From positions 278,477 to 342,476 of the forward strand of contig VXAI01000467.1 of assembly GCA_013399305.1 (NCBI GenBank): a DNA stretch of 64,000 bases. Reading direction: 5' to 3'. Shown here one piece after another: positions 1 to 15,345 of this stretch; position 1 is the stretch's first letter; the number at the start of each line of letters is the position of its first letter. Position numbers and translations under genes: made by a program. The notes under the pieces were generated by a model. The model ran no database searches. It saw only the letters and a list, made by a program, of their open reading frames with translations, and was not told where the DNA came from. The DNA comes from Rostratula benghalensis. Lineage: Eukaryota; Chordata; Aves; Charadriiformes; Rostratulidae.

Positions 1-1021
<1,021 letters not shown>

Positions 1022-3617
1022 TTAAACAACTAAAAACCATAAAACAGTACACTATCTGCTTTTTAGGTCCTTTAGAACATATTTTCTACAGAATATGATC
1101 ACCCATATTTTCTCTAGTTTCTATACCTAAGTTTCTCCTTCCTACAATAAGCAAAACATGTACTTTCTGGTTTGGAGGCTTTGTTTTGTTTTGGGTTTTT
1201 TTTTTTTTTGTTCTCTCCACAAAATAACAAAATATTTTTATAAGTTATACTACTCAGCTATTTTGTTTTCTTGTAATATTATTGAACTCATATAGAAATG
1301 TTATTACTATTCCCCTACAAACATTAAACTTTAAAGGAGTGTTTAGGGCTGCAAGATTTACCTTTGAGCATAATCTAATAAATGTCATCTCCACTAAGAG
1401 CTGACCTTTTCTCCTTGAATTATAAGAAAACTTGAATGCATAGGCTCATGCTGAGAGAATTGTCCTTAATCAGTATTGAAAATGCAGATATTCCCAAAAT
1501 ATGGTGATCCGAAGATAAACTCAAAATGCCAGTTTGACTTGCATATATTTATCTTAAAATAAACTAAAATGGATCTTCAGAGAGAAACTTCCCATGAACC
1601 TTACAGTGTGTTTTTCCAGAAATTTGTATGTAGCAATCTAGCCTTCAGCATATTCATCAATCTCTTCACTTGCTTTGTGAGGGGTTTTTTCAATGCATTA
1701 TATACTTTCTCCTAATTTTTATAGCTTGAAAAGTTACATAAATAATTTTAGGCCAAAATAATTCTATTAATTTGTATTTAATTTTTGAAGTTCATTGAAC
1801 CAGGATGTAGCAGTTCCCAAAAACAAGAAGGTAGGTCTCATATTACTTGGTAAATTCATGACCCAATAGAATATTTTTTTCTCAAAAATACAAGTGGACA
1901 TGAAACCAAAAGATTTATTCTAAGCAGAAAAAGATTTTCACATTTATTAATCTTTCTTTCTGATGAACTAGACCAATGGATTTGACGTATTAATTTTTAA
2001 CTTTCCTTTAAAGAGAAAGCTTGCATGCAATTAAGCTAATCACATTACATTGTAAATTCAATATACCTGAATAAAAAAAAAATAAAATCATTTGTAACAG
2101 TTATTCTAAAGGGTGTTCACTTAATTTCAGCTTGTAATGAAGGAAAATAAACTTCTCAATACTTTTTCTTCCTTAATTTTTTTCTTTTTACACACAAAGG
2201 GAAAAATTGTTTTGGTACCCCTGAGGAAGTTCAAGGCCAAATGAAAATTTTGCAGAGGATTAAAAGGAAAATGTCTCAACTTAGCACACACTGCTCAGAA
2301 AAACTACCAGGCCCAGCCCTTGTCAATTGGAATGATAGCATTTATCCTTCTCTGCCCTGAAAGAGTTGCACCATGTCCAAGCTTGTTCTAATAGCAAACA
2401 AAAGTAATCTATGTTCATCTGCATCTCTGTGCTCAGAGGATTTTTGGACAAGAAGGTTCTTCCTTAGAGCCCATTCTTATTACCAGGTTTCTGTCTTTTC
2501 CTCCCCCAATACTTGTAGGTGTGATGAAACCAGATTAGCTATAGAAATTCAAGTTCATGCTAATGTTGGAAAATATATGTCTCTTACAATAACAGTTCCA
2601 TAAACTGGATTTCACAAGGGCATCTAGTAGGAACTTGTTGGATAAGCATTTAGAATGAACTCTCTCTTTTAAATTTTTGGGTGCTTTTATATAGTTGCAA
2701 AGTCTACATAAAGATGTGATAAATAAAAAATCATCATAAGTAGTCCATATATATATATAAGACCTTAAAACTCGGGGTAGAAAATTAGGATTCACTGAAA
2801 AATTCAGGAAGGAAAGGAGACATACTTGAGAATGAATATGGAAAAAGACACCTTCTCAACTTTGCAACAATCTGTTAACTTTTCTAACATTAAACATATG
2901 TTAAATCTAAAGCTAAAAACTTGTTCATGATGACTGATAATTAAAATACAATGGTGCCATTTTGAGGCTGTATGTCTATGCACACAGAAGAAATTCTGTA
3001 CTATAAACAAAGTAAATGTATTATTAAAACTTTCCCATTTTTTGTAATTAATATTTTTGTATTTCATGTAAATATTTTATTTTAATACATTACATTTCCC
3101 TATACACAGGTAATAGAGTGAATATTCATATAAAAAAAGAATATTCTACTGGATTTCAGAGCACAAGAACTGTGACATACTTCAATTTCCACCAAAAATG
3201 GAAGCTTGGAAATCCCATTGTTTTTTGAAATCTTCTGTATAAAGTTCCATTCTAAAAAATGTTTTATGAAATGTATTTTTAAATTATAAGGTATGGATTT
3301 ATTAGCATTCATAAATAAAAATGTATATATACACACATTAAAGAAAAACAAATAATTACAGTGACAAAATTAAAGTATTATATATACAACAGTAAAACTT
3401 CAGAAGAAAATATTATAAGTGACTAAACTGATTTCTGATTTGATTGCAAACCAAAATTGAATTAAAGCACAGACTTAAATCCAGTTTGATTTAAGTATTT
3501 TGAGAAAAATAAATTCCTTTTTTGTTATTTTCGTATGGACGTTGCTTTTCCAGTACTTTTCTTGATTTTTCAGTCTACTGAAATACACATCCACATAGTT
3601 CACCAGATACCTATTTT

Positions 3618-3683
3618 GTCTATCTATCTATCTATCCACCATCTATGTATGTATGTATGTATGTATGTATGTATGTATGTATG

Positions 3684-3731
<48 letters not shown>

Positions 3732-3774
3732 CACCATCTATGTATCTATGTATCTATGTATCTATGTATCTATG

Positions 3775-3847
<73 letters not shown>
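3618..3847. repeat. Compound tetranucleotide microsatellite (TCTA)n/(TGTA)n
   Basis: A 230-bp block is built of TCTA units, then TGTA units, then TCTA, then alternating TGTATCTA, then a long run of TCTA. A non-repeat spacer (CCACCATCTATG) occurs twice, showing that part of the array was itself duplicated. Three overlapping frames translate this as repeats such as YLSI or MYVC, which are artefacts of the repeat and not genes. Arrays of this kind are usually length-polymorphic. Confidence 0.98.
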
Positions 3848-4725
3848 GTCATTTATCTCTCCTATCTGTCTTCTTTTCTGTCTTTGCTTCTTTTACACCA
3901 CAGATACTCATATGACAATAAGGAATGAAAGGGTTTCCTGTAGTAAATTAGAGGCTCCTCTAGGGAAAGCATTCTTTCATGGTCCGGTCATGAAAATGGG
4001 AACAGGGAATTCCAGAGTTCCAGACTGAACTAAATTCTCCAAAGATACTTTTTTTTGTTGTTGTCAATCTCAACACTTGCAAAATTAAGTTGATGCATAC
4101 TTGTTTCAAAGTATATCATCATATCAGATGTTAACATCCTGGCTTTACTATGTGCAAATCACCTATGCATTTGTTCTGAATGCTATATACCCAATACATT
4201 CAATTAAACAGGGAAAAGTTATACCCATGAAAATTGTAAATGATAGTTTCTAAAGTCATTGCTAATGCAAGGCATAATGTAAAATAGGTATTCACTTATC
4301 CTTACGTTACTTCTACTAACAGTTGAATGATGGTCATAATTTTTAAAGGACCCTGTTAGGATTTTTTAAAGGATCTGCTATTGTAGTACAAGTACAGATC
4401 CAGCCGGGGCTACATTGGGAATTTTGTATCAGGTCAACAGCTAAATATGTAGGCTTTGCATGAAACCCTCACATTTCAAACTTCAGTTACCTCAGCTACC
4501 AAACTGACTAGCTAAACAAATGCCTGGTTACAGTATAAAATCTTAGTTATCTGTTTATGACAAGATTATCATCACAAAATGTACAAATTGTAGAGGTTTT
4601 CATCTTCATTATTATTGACTCAAATAAGTAACCTACTCTGCATAACCAATAAAACAAGATACAGAAGTTTTCAGCTTTACATAGACTCTAAGAACATATG
4701 AAATTCTATAAAGATTTTAAAAAAT

Positions 4726-4726
4726 N
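4726..4726. other. Single undetermined base
   Basis: One N stands inside an A-rich stretch in the intron. It affects no recognised feature. Confidence 0.99.
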
Positions 4727-6184
4727 AATATACAATTCCTATTAATGTTCATATAGCGAAATATTTAATGATTTGAATGAAGAAAATTTACAGAGAAACA
4801 ATCTGTATTATCAGCCTCTATATGAATATATATATGATAATAATGAATGAATATACGAATATAATAGTTACTATTCTCATTTTTAACTATAAAAGCATAG
4901 ATGGACCATCAGAGACCTCAGTGATGTACCTTATAAAAACAACTGTAATTATCTTACTGTTATTACTTGTCACAGTGACCCTACTTTCCAGTCACTCAAT
5001 AAGCATAAAAAGAACACTTGTTTTTAAGTATCTTGATATGAAGTTTTCAAGTACAAAAGAGGAGTCTTACAGAACTATTTATGTTATGCAGTTTACTCAA
5101 AAGTTGAATGTGGCAATACACTACATTATAAAAAAAATGAACAGAGCTGTATTTTGCTCTATTTTTTTTTTACTTGGTAAATATTAAAGAGCCTTGAAGC
5201 TTAAAGACACCTTTTTATAAAGAAATCCCACCTAATATGTTGACAGTTTAATATCTAAAACTGATCAGTACATTAAGTTATGCCACTGTGCCTGCAAAAT
5301 CCTAGAAACAGAATCCATCACGGACACTTTCAACCAAAAAAAATAGTGCAAATGTATCCAACCTAAGGAGCTTCAAAAACAAGTCCTTTCACTCCTGTGA
5401 AGAATAATGAAATGTAATATAAGCAGACATAGGCTAAGCGGTTAGACCACCTTCATATTAAATAATTACTTCTAAATATTTAAAATGTGGCTCTAGTCCA
5501 AAAAGGAACTCTATAAAAATGGCACGTTCTTTTGCAAGAGATTCACTCTTAAATGCATTTAGAACCATACCCGTTTTGTTTGTTATAAAGTTGCCTGATG
5601 ACTCCTTCTGAGTTAATCAAGACCCAGTCCTGTAAGATGCTGAGCAATTTCAATTTCTATTTTCTGTAATTAAAATTGAAGGCACTAAGCATCTCCAGAA
5701 TTTCTAAAAGTACAGTTAGTTAATCAGTTTAAAATGTCAAAGTTAATGATGAAAAAAAATTCAGAAAGTGACCTCGTCTTTTGCTTGAAAAAAATATGTG
5801 CTTGCACATTTGTAAATGCGGATAGGCTTTGGGTTGTATAACTTTTGCTGCTAGTACTAATTTTTAGTTAAAATAATATGTCTCCTGTTCACAGCTAAGA
5901 TTTCAGCTGATACCTAGGAGACTAAGTATTTATTTCTTTGTAAATACTGCAAACTTAATGTCAAATTACTGACAAAATAACATGTCATTCTACAATGCCA
6001 GATTTATAGAAAGCCTGCCTTTAGAGTAGAACCATATTTAAAAATTTACCATGCAGACTGGAGAACCAGATTTAAGTCAGGTATCAGAAATATATAAACA
6101 ATTTTGAAAACACACAAACAACACAGACAGCACAAACTTCACTCTTGCACTAGAAAAAAGTAACAAAAAAAGGAGTACACTCAC

Positions 6185-6262
6185 AGATAGAAAACTTGTT
6201 GCTGTTGTCTTTCCCTGGAAACAATTTAAATCCTCTAGATTTAAAATCTATGGCCTTTTTCA
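6185..6262 (-). CDS. CSMD3: CSMD3 78-bp linker exon between CUB2 and Sushi2
   Basis: The minus strand gives a 78-bp exon made of two bases, 25 codons and one base. With the preceding G it encodes VKKAIDFKSRGFKLFPGKD followed by NSNKFSI. This matches the long inter-domain linker that CSMD proteins carry between CUB2 and the next Sushi domain; the SRGFKLFPGKD form is, from memory, the CSMD3 version (CSMD1 has a related SRGVK form). The acceptor is AACTAG|TG behind a very T-rich tract and the donor is the strong T|GTGAGT. Both ends are phase 1, so the exon can be skipped in frame. It has no cysteine and several Lys/Arg, so it is probably an exposed basic linker rather than a folded domain. It is too short and too isolated to appear as a long open frame and was found by matching expected linker codons. 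Confidence 0.96.
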
Positions 6263-6305
6263 CTAGTTAAAAAAAACAAACAAACAAACAAAAAAAAAAC
6301 AAAAA
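6263..6305 (-). promoter_or_regulatory. T-rich (TTTG)n splice acceptor tract of the linker exon
   Basis: On the sense strand the 40-odd bases before the AACTAG acceptor are almost entirely T and G, including about four TTTG units between two T-runs. This acts as the polypyrimidine tract of the 78-bp exon. Because the tract contains a tetranucleotide microsatellite and homopolymer runs, its length could vary between individuals. The role is inferred from position and composition. Confidence 0.8.
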
Positions 6306-6518
6306 CACGTGTCAGGCAATACAGTCTAAAATACTTCATTACATTTGACACATTTTATCATGGAAGTATATACAAACTAGAGTATCTGAAAAGCTCATAT
6401 TATTTACCGTTGTGGGGAAATAATTTACAAATCAAGTATTGAGACCAATTTGTGCACCTGACATAGGAAAGAAGTAAGATTTGTAAGATTTTTAACTTAA
6501 TTTTTCTCCTGCAAAACC

Positions 6519-6540
6519 AAAAAAAAAAAAAAAAAAAAAA
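6519..6540. repeat. Poly(A) run of 22 bases
   Basis: This is an uninterrupted run of A on the plus strand, preceded by CCTGCAAAACC. No AATAAA signal or retrocopy body was recognised upstream, so it is treated as a simple homopolymer. Confidence 0.95.
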
Positions 6541-9500
6541 GGCCAGAGCCAAAGGTGTTTATTTCCACACATCATATAGTTGTGTAAAACTTTGTCACAT
6601 ATTTATGAAACCTGGAAAATGAAAAGAATCATAGGTATGTTCCTTTAAAGCAGTCAAAATGTTGAATCTTATGTGGTGTTTATTCTGTACTAAGAAACAG
6701 TAAAGTAATAATTATCTCCTGCTCCCTCCATTAAAAAAAAGGAAAAAAAAAAAAAAAGAAAAGAAAAAAAGAGAAAAAAGTACAAATACTATCATAACTG
6801 CCAAGTGAAAACTCGGCAACCTTTTTAAAAAAGATACTATGAAATTTTTTAACAGCTGATTTTTGGTGAACTTTTAAGAGTCATCTATAACATGTTACTG
6901 AGCATACTGAAATTAAATATATATGCTCAGATTTGAATTTGATAAGCACGTAAACAATACTGGACATCTATATCCACATAAATTCTAAAAAAGTTTAATC
7001 AGCAGTAGAAATGTCAGCCTGATTTCGTCAACATATTTGCCTGTTAATACAGATTTTTAAATTTACATTAAAAGTAATTCATTTGGCAAAAAGAAAAAAC
7101 AGAGGCAACAGCTAGAAAACTAGTGTTTTAGTAGACAAAAAGTCCTTCCAGAAGTAATACATTATATTCTGAAGATTTAGAGATACACAGACTACCTCCC
7201 CATTCCAAAAGTATTTCCACTAGTTGCATTCAAAATCTACCTTAGTGAAGTTCCTAGCCTTAGTAGGAAAGAATCAATTTTATTCAGGGAATACTGAAAT
7301 TTTATTATCTGTGTTTAGATTAAACAGACAAAACAAATATTTTGATCTGAGAAAAAAAACACTGCATTATTAAATTAAGCATACCAGACTAGTTTTCTGT
7401 TTTAGCAAAAAAAAAAAAAAAAATACAGTCTACTGTTCTTATTCCTCTGCTTTTGGTTCTGCAGCAGGTCCTCTTTCAAGCTTGAAAATTGTTATTTGCA
7501 AAGTATGACATGGAAGGGTGTTGATTCCCACCTCCCCCTTAATCCCACTGCTCAACTATTTCCGTAAGAACCCATATTTTGGTTTGGTTTTGTGATAAAG
7601 ACAGTTAATCCAGGAAAATCATGTGGCCTCCATGTATTTTTGATAGAAAACAACTAATTAAAATAGAGTAAAGCAAAAATTTATCAAAAAGTAAGAGACA
7701 AGGAACCAAAAAGAGCATAAGAATTTTTCTCCTTATGTCTGTCAGAGATCAATGAACCCTACTCAAAACCTGACCTTCTAAAAGAATTGACTGTATGTTT
7801 TAGGTACATTATACTCAAGTGACTTTATAGATCAGATGGAAGAAGATGTGTATGTTGGCTACAAGCAAATATTGCTGATGCAGACAGCAGACTAGGTCCA
7901 AGAGATGCTAACCCAAGAACATCGACAGTACAACACCAAATAATTTTTCAGCACCTGTCAACTTTTTATACAAGATCAATGAATAGTCAAAGAAACCCCT
8001 GCATGAGGCATAAATACCAAAGTAGTATTGATGTTATTTAATAAAAATAATCATTATCACACGCAAAAGCAGAACAAGATGCAGGAAAAAAAAAAAGACA
8101 GCAAAAAAACCCCCATACTACTAAGAAAGATGATTTATGGGATATATATAGGCTATGATGATAATTTTTACCCTTCTGATGGAAGACATCATATTCTGTT
8201 CTAAATACACAGAGGTTTTTATCTCAGGTTGCAAAGTCTAAATATCCTCCCGTATTATCATAATGTAATCTACAAGCATTGCTAATGGTTCTGGGAAATA
8301 TGTCATTTGCTGGAGTCATTTGTATCTTTTGCCACAAAATACTATATTCTTTGATTTATTTTTAATCCTTAATGCCAGAAGCTCCCCACACCACAAGTTA
8401 ATTGACATCCCTAAGTAATTCTACCATCAGTGGAAGTCACGGACCCAAGAACTGAACCTTGACAAAGTAGGGCCATACTGAGATAACAGTAACGCTCTGT
8501 CATCTTTATGTGAGATTTCAAAGATGCTATTTCTATGTAAATATCAATGTAAAAGTATAGCTATAAGTTTCTTTTTGCATTCTCTGAGCATCAGTGTGAA
8601 ATTACTCCTCATGGATCAGAAGATAGGCCTAGCTATTCTTCCAACACCGAAGTAAAATGACCTCAGGTGTAGGGTGATGTTTTTCCTTTATTTTCAGAAA
8701 TCCTCATAAGAGCAGATTAAAGAACAAAGACTGTTTTGGGTTTTTAGTTTGTTTCTACTCATCCTCAAACACCTGAATAGCATACAAATAATTTATGTAC
8801 ACAAGAAAGAGAGTTCACAAGCTCTAAGATGGAGCTGAAAATAGTTACAACACTGTCTTTCTGAACACATTATTTAAAACAATCAGAGATTTTTAACTGT
8901 TTACATCACTTTGCCAAGGCTATTAACTGATACTAGGAAAGCAAGCATCTTAAGATCTCTGAAGCATCTTTACAAGAGAAAAAGATATTTTTAACTTGTT
9001 TTTGTATGTTGATTTATTAAACATTAGTTTCTGCATACGCAGTGGAGGAGCAGTTACAGAAATGTATTTGGTCCAAGCATGGCATCATTAAAACATGTGT
9101 CAGGCTGCGCTGCACATGCATGTATGTACATAGTAACAACTCCACCATCACAAAAAAAAAAAATCCCATACTCAAACCACAATAAATACACTACTCAATA
9201 GTTGGTAAAATAAGCATTATTATGCACATGACAATGTGGAAACGAATGGTAACTGTTCAAAACCAGTTTTAGCATCCTGAGAGCTACATGAGATATGAAT
9301 TCCAAGATGAAAAATTTCCTTCTATAATACGAAACAATGGGGGTATATAGCCATGTAAATGAAATCTCTTTAAAATACTGACAACCTACAGATTCATGTC
9401 TTTATTCTAGCTATGCAAAGAAACTGTCTAGCTTGTCTTTTCTACATTTTGTAAACTTTTAAACCAAGCATAGAGTGTTTTTAAAATGCTGATGAGTAAA

Positions 9501-10254
9501 CATCACCATTCTACACTAAGCAGGCACTCAGGTTGCATTACTACAACTAACTATGCATATTATTTACCATGGAAACTTAGGCCTCTTCTGCCCCTATATA
9601 CTGCCTTCCTCAGGTGTAGCTCAGAGCAGTTGGAACACTGAAACAACCCCTCCCCTCTGCTGAACTGTTCTTACATTGTATTCATTACTACTCAAGTAAC
9701 AGAGGTGAAGAACAGTATCAAAATATCAAAGCTGTTATTTCAAGATTGCACGTACAGTCCTCCTTAAATGACATTTGCAGAAATGTAATATTATGTGAAA
9801 AAGCAGTAGATTGTTTATTTGACTGTACCTAAATATTTATATTCCATATATCTGGATGCCCATGTAACATGTGTAACATGTTTTAGAAAATATGTAATAT
9901 CTCTGGAAATAATCTATTTGTGCCTCTTCATAGCCTCTGTCTTCTGTTTCTCACCTTGGACATTTATTTAAAATCAGCTGCAAAGGATTCTGCTAGATAA
10001 TGTCTGAAACAAAAAATAAGCCTGTTAAAATAAATTCTGGAGTGGAAGTCTTTGAGGCTACTTTGTCTCCAGATTTTTATTTTTTTCCCCTTTTTTTCAC
10101 AAGACCGAGAGAGAAAAGTTGATTTTTTCCTTTGAATTTACATTCTCAAATTTCTTCCCACTACACTACTATTATTTAGAAAACAGAAATTGTTTTCTGC
10201 TTTGCATTGCGTCCAGATGTTGGGGAACACAAGCTGACATTAAAAAACCCCACA

Positions 10255-10490
10255 CTTGTAGATTCAGAATCAGAGAATCCCTGAATCACAGAACGCTAGA
10301 GGTTGGAAAGGACCTTTGGAGATCATCTATTCCAATTTCCCTGCCACAGCTGGTTCACCTAGAGCAGGTTGCATAGGATTGTATCCAGGTGGATCTGAGT
10401 ATCTCCAGAGAAGGAGACTCCACAACCTCTCTGGGCAGCTTGATCCAGTGCTCTGTCTCCCTTATACAATCTTCTGCAATACGTATATAT
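10255..10490 (-). mobile_element. CR1 LINE 3'-end fragment
   Basis: The left edge has decayed repeats of AGAATC/CACAGAA, the reverse complement of the ATTCTATG-like terminal repeat of avian CR1. It continues with GGTTGGAAAGGACCTTTGG, AGATCATCTA, CAGCTGGTTCACC and TCTCCAGAGAAGGAGACTCC, all hallmarks of the CR1 3' region read from its 3' end. The element is therefore on the minus strand and heavily 5'-truncated at about 240 bp, as is usual for CR1. Open frames at 10119-10376 and 10316-10522 overlap it and are antisense artefacts. Confidence 0.93.
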
Positions 10491-11890
10491 GCTGGATTTA
10501 TGTTATCCTAGAAATAGAGTAATTAAGTCATTAACAGCTTGCTGACAGGACAGCAGACATTTGTTTAGAATATAGTATAGAACTGATTCTAATTAGTGGA
10601 GAACTGGTAATTCACTGATGGTTCAAGAACTTCGATATCTGACGACAGCAGACCTTACTTGCAGCAACTGTGCTGTTTCTAATGACAGAAACAGGAGTCT
10701 GATATACTCTGTACTTACAGCATTTCACACTCATGTGCAGATATGCCAAATAAATCATGCATGATGCTTCCAGCTCATCTTACACATAGGTCTAATACAT
10801 TGTATCTCCTTTAGAAGTTGTTCTACATGCACAGCATATCCACGGCCTGAATGTACTGAATTTAGTACACAGATACAGGTTGGTTATATTTATTTTGCAT
10901 ACACTTCATGTTCACTATGCACATGATGTAACTAATTAACTAGAATTTCCAAAGTCTGAAAACACAAGTACTAGATATCCAGATTTCTTAGGCATCACCA
11001 CTTCAAGGGACTGCACAAATGGAGAGGGTAAGACAGAGATGGGGGCAGGGAAGAGACAGCAACCTATTTAGTTTTCACGTGATGGCAGCTTAGGCTACAT
11101 AAATTTCCATTAAAAATATCTAAATTTAGCAGTTATCCAAATAAACGTCACTGTGGTCCAATGCACTAATTAATTTAGCATTACCATGTAGAGTATTTCT
11201 GCACCTTGAAACATGCCAGTAGGGGACATAAATCTTTGCCTGCTACATAGGTTCATGATTCCTTAAATATGAAGAACCATTAAGAAGATGACGAAGCATC
11301 CACTTTTCAAATTCCATTTTTTGCTTGTTATATAAGCTTGTCTTAGTTTCTCTTTCATTATTTCTCCCACCCCTGCCCTTCTCAACTCTGGTGCTCTGGT
11401 AAAAGCAGATTGTATAGAAGATTTATACTCATATTAATGTAGCTACTGAATTACTGCACTCTATTACTAATTATTGCACTAAGTGCATTAGCACAACACA
11501 TAAGAAATATGTTTCTTGATTCTAGAATATTTTGAAAATAATGTGGTGGTGGACAACAATTTGAATGACTAATATAGCAGAAATAATATTTTGACTCCTT
11601 GCTGAAAGTGGAGATGTTTAAAAAAAGTTACTGTCCATTATGATCTATTAAATATACAAAACTAGATTTTTTAAATTTTTTTTAAATTTCTGTTAAGGTA
11701 TCTTAGTTTTGCTGACATGAGGCTCTATATTAATGCTACCCCACAGTCAATAAGTTTTATTCATCATCCATTGAAGAAGATTCAGATGAGAATGAATGTA
11801 AAATTCTGTCCATAATATGAAATGTTCTGATAGTTCAATGAATGTAATTGTATACTTTAATGAAACATACCACAGCCATATGATTCTAAC

Positions 11891-11905
11891 NNNNNNNNNN
11901 NNNNN
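11891..11905. other. Assembly gap of 15 Ns
   Basis: Fifteen consecutive Ns stand in the intron. Their number may be a placeholder rather than a true length. Confidence 0.99.
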
Positions 11906-14900
11906 TTTTCCATTTTAATTGTGCAACTTCTCAGGTTCATTTTTTATCAATAGAAAACCTATGACAATTTTCAGAGAACAGTATGATACAATCCATGTAT
12001 AATTTAATATGTATTTGAAAATTTCTAATTGGGTTCACATCTAAGTTATAAATACACCGATTAGCCACTGAATGGAAAACCAAACCAAAACAAAAACCTA
12101 ACCCTTCTCTTCTCTTGACTGAAAAGTATTATTAGCATGAAGAACAAGTAGAAGTTTAAATGTTATTGTGTTACATCATTTGCCAACAAAATTTTATGCT
12201 GGACTCTGCCCCTTTACAATATATTCACTAAAAATTATAAAAATACTTTATTTCCTTAGGCAAGTCCCAATAACTATAAAGAATAGCTTTGAAAAATAAA
12301 GTAATGTGATAATGAGCTGGATTATGTAAAATGAGTCAGAAAAATTGATGAAATATTGATAATTTTTTTTTCACACAGATTGCAGGTATATACAAATATA
12401 GATCGTTCCATATATCAGTGCGGAATTAAGAAGGATGAGGAAATATAGTTAGTTCACTTATGGTCCTTAAAAGTCTCAAAATTACAATTTCTCTACTGTA
12501 TTCTACTTAATATATATATATTAAATTTCTCTAAAAGACAGCAAGTATGGTTAATATGTATATTTGTATAGTAATGTATAATTAAACTAATGATATATTG
12601 TTTGGGGTTTTGGGGGTTTTGTTGATTTTTTTATATATTATAACTACAATGTATTTGATTTATACTAATATATGGTGGTCAAAATAAGATAACCTTAATT
12701 ATTCAGGGAAAATAATGACACAACACATCAGAAGACAAATACCAATTATAGAAGTAAACATGTAATACAATGAAGAATACTTATGAAATGAAGGAACTGC
12801 AAGAAAAATATATAGGAAAAACAAGCTAGGGAAAAAAAAAAACAACCAACAAATAAAATACCAAAACCAACTGTCAGGTAAATATAAGGAAAAATAATTA
12901 AATTAAAACATTAGCACAACTCTTTTCCTGAAATCAGGAGGGCTGATTTTGTTTATCTTTTTCATCCTTCTAATCACGCTGGAATTTACTGTTTGATGAA
13001 AGCTGATCTCCTTTCCCATGGCTTTAAAGTTGGGAGATGTCAAGAAGCTGAGGTAGTTATTATCAGCTTTTCTCTAGTAACATCTTTTAATTAACCAGCC
13101 ATTGCTTATAGACTTCATCCACAAAACCAAACATATCGACGACTCATTGCATACATTAAACAGGTATTTCCAAAGCATTATGAAATATTAAAAAATCATA
13201 ATTCAGTGATTAAATGCTTAAGTGTTATATTACATCTGTGTTAGGCTAATAAGCATGTCTTAGAACTTTTTTTTCCGATTATTTAAAAAACATATTAAAA
13301 TACACAAATGTTCTTATATGCAAATATACTTACTTAGATACAAGAATATAAAAATTTTACTGCAAAATATATTTACTTTCTTCAGATTCCCTTCTTTCTA
13401 GTTCTGGGTTTCCCTTATAGCAAGAAAAGCCCCAACAAAAATAACCTGAGGAGACATGCACACTGATTTCCTACTTGGCTTTTAAAAATCTTCAACAGCT
13501 CTTCAGAAAACATCCCCTTCCCTGCTCTTCCTTTCCTCCTTTACTGCTAAGTAAGAATATATTTTCTAACAAATCCTTAGAAAGTTTACAACAGTCCCAA
13601 ACTAGTACTGTATCATTAACTGAATCTTTCAAAGAAATCAAGAGAAATAAATTACTTTCTCTAATTCCTTTTCAGAAATTTCATTAGCACCTCATTGCAT
13701 GAGTGGTTATTTTATGATATTATGAGATTCCTCATAAAAACATTTAAAGAAATTTTAAAAAATATTCTCGTCTCCTTCTATCATAAATTATGGTGTAACA
13801 TACAGCAACAAGAAATGCTGGTTTAATGGAAAACACTCTGTAGCAAGTTTTTTGCTTCCTAATTCATTTTTCCTGGCAATTACTAAGACACTACACAGTC
13901 AGTTATCAAAAAGTATAAAGTAAGGTGTGATTGGTAAATACTCTTAAAGAATGACAGGGAAAGAATAGAGAAATATGATAAATGCTTTATAAGAAAGCTA
14001 GTAAAATATTGAGATATATATCTTATTGGTTATGAGTAAAATCAGTAAGATTTTGAAAAAAAAATAAGCTAAGTAAAATCATAAAAACATGTATCTATAT
14101 TTTAATCCTGAAACAGATCAGATATGGTTAAAAATTTGTAAATGTTTGATGACATTTCTGCTCTTCAGAAGGAGAATAGATGTTCAGAGTAGTGAATGTG
14201 TTGAAATACAAAGTCCTCTTGAAAATAAATAGGATGTATTTTTTTTTTCCAAAGGAAAGCATTGAGTCACTTTTTGAACTGCTACACGATGACTACATGA
14301 TGACTGGTGTCATCCTGGTACTATTTGACCTTGAGTTTGACAAGCAATCTTTTCCCTTCAACCTTTATATCTCTGTTTCAGATTGATTTTTTTTTCTATA
14401 TTTCATTTATGAATTATGAACTGTACCAGTGATATTTTTACGTTGCTTGCACTTTAGACTCATCTGTGAGTAAACGTAAGAGGTCTTACTTCAGAAATTC
14501 CTTCAGGATGGATATTGTCTTAGAATGATTTCTGAATGGTATACTAGAATCAATTAAGTCTTAAAAATAATATCAGTCTTTTCCTGTTTGTGACTGTCTT
14601 GGTGCATGTAGTTATACACCTGTCAATAATATAAATATTATTTGCAAATATTCAGTTCATTGGAAAAAAGCACAGGGATTTACTTTTTTCACTTTTCAAT
14701 ATAAGAAATTAAATCACTGTTCAATTGCCTCAGCTGATCATGACTGCTGAATAATAAGATACATCTAATATTTTATGGCTCTTCCTTGAAAAGTGACAAA
14801 AAGACAGCTACTATAAACGGTTTATAGTGACTTCCCCATATGTGGTAGCAGATAGTACTTACTTATTGTACTACAGAAGTCTGGGTTTGTACAATGAATA

Positions 14901-15345
14901 AGAAAACTACAGTGAGTTGATTTGAGATACTTAATTTTCAATCCACTTTGTACTCTTTTATTAGAATTAAAGATTCTTGAAAAATATTTACACTCATTCT
15001 GTAAAATCCTTTAAACTAACTTTGTAGTCTTTTCAAAACCCCTAGATCTGTAATATCAGGTCTGCAAAAGTGAGAAACAGATAATGATGTTTGGCAGTGA
15101 TAGATCAAGGTTTCTTGTCATTTATATGCAAGAATGGAAACCTCTGCTGTATCAACATCATCAGCTTTCACATTTATTTTATACTTTCTTTATTTCTTTC
15201 TGTCTTAAAATTTATTTAGAAATCCTTGTACTCCTTGTTCTGTATTGACACTGAAACCAGAAATAAAATTCCCATTATTATCAGGGATATTTAATTAGGA
15301 TGCATGTGTACGTTCATATTGAAATCAGAAAGGGAAAAGAAGAGG

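Noticed and set aside
3618..3847. CRISPR-like regular repetition
   Set aside because: Simple tetranucleotide repeats without unique spacers, in a vertebrate intron.
3535..4028. Three overlapping plus-strand open frames of 91-127 codons
   Set aside because: They translate the TCTA/TGTA microsatellite in three frames; stop-free because of the repeat, not selection.
4777..5187. 136-codon plus-strand open frame with hydrophobic stretches
   Set aside because: AT-driven Ile/Tyr/Leu-rich translation; no domain, no splice context, antisense to CSMD3.
12600..12630. Possible G-quadruplex (GGGGTTTTGGGGGTTTTG)
   Set aside because: Only two long G-runs; four are needed for a standard quadruplex.
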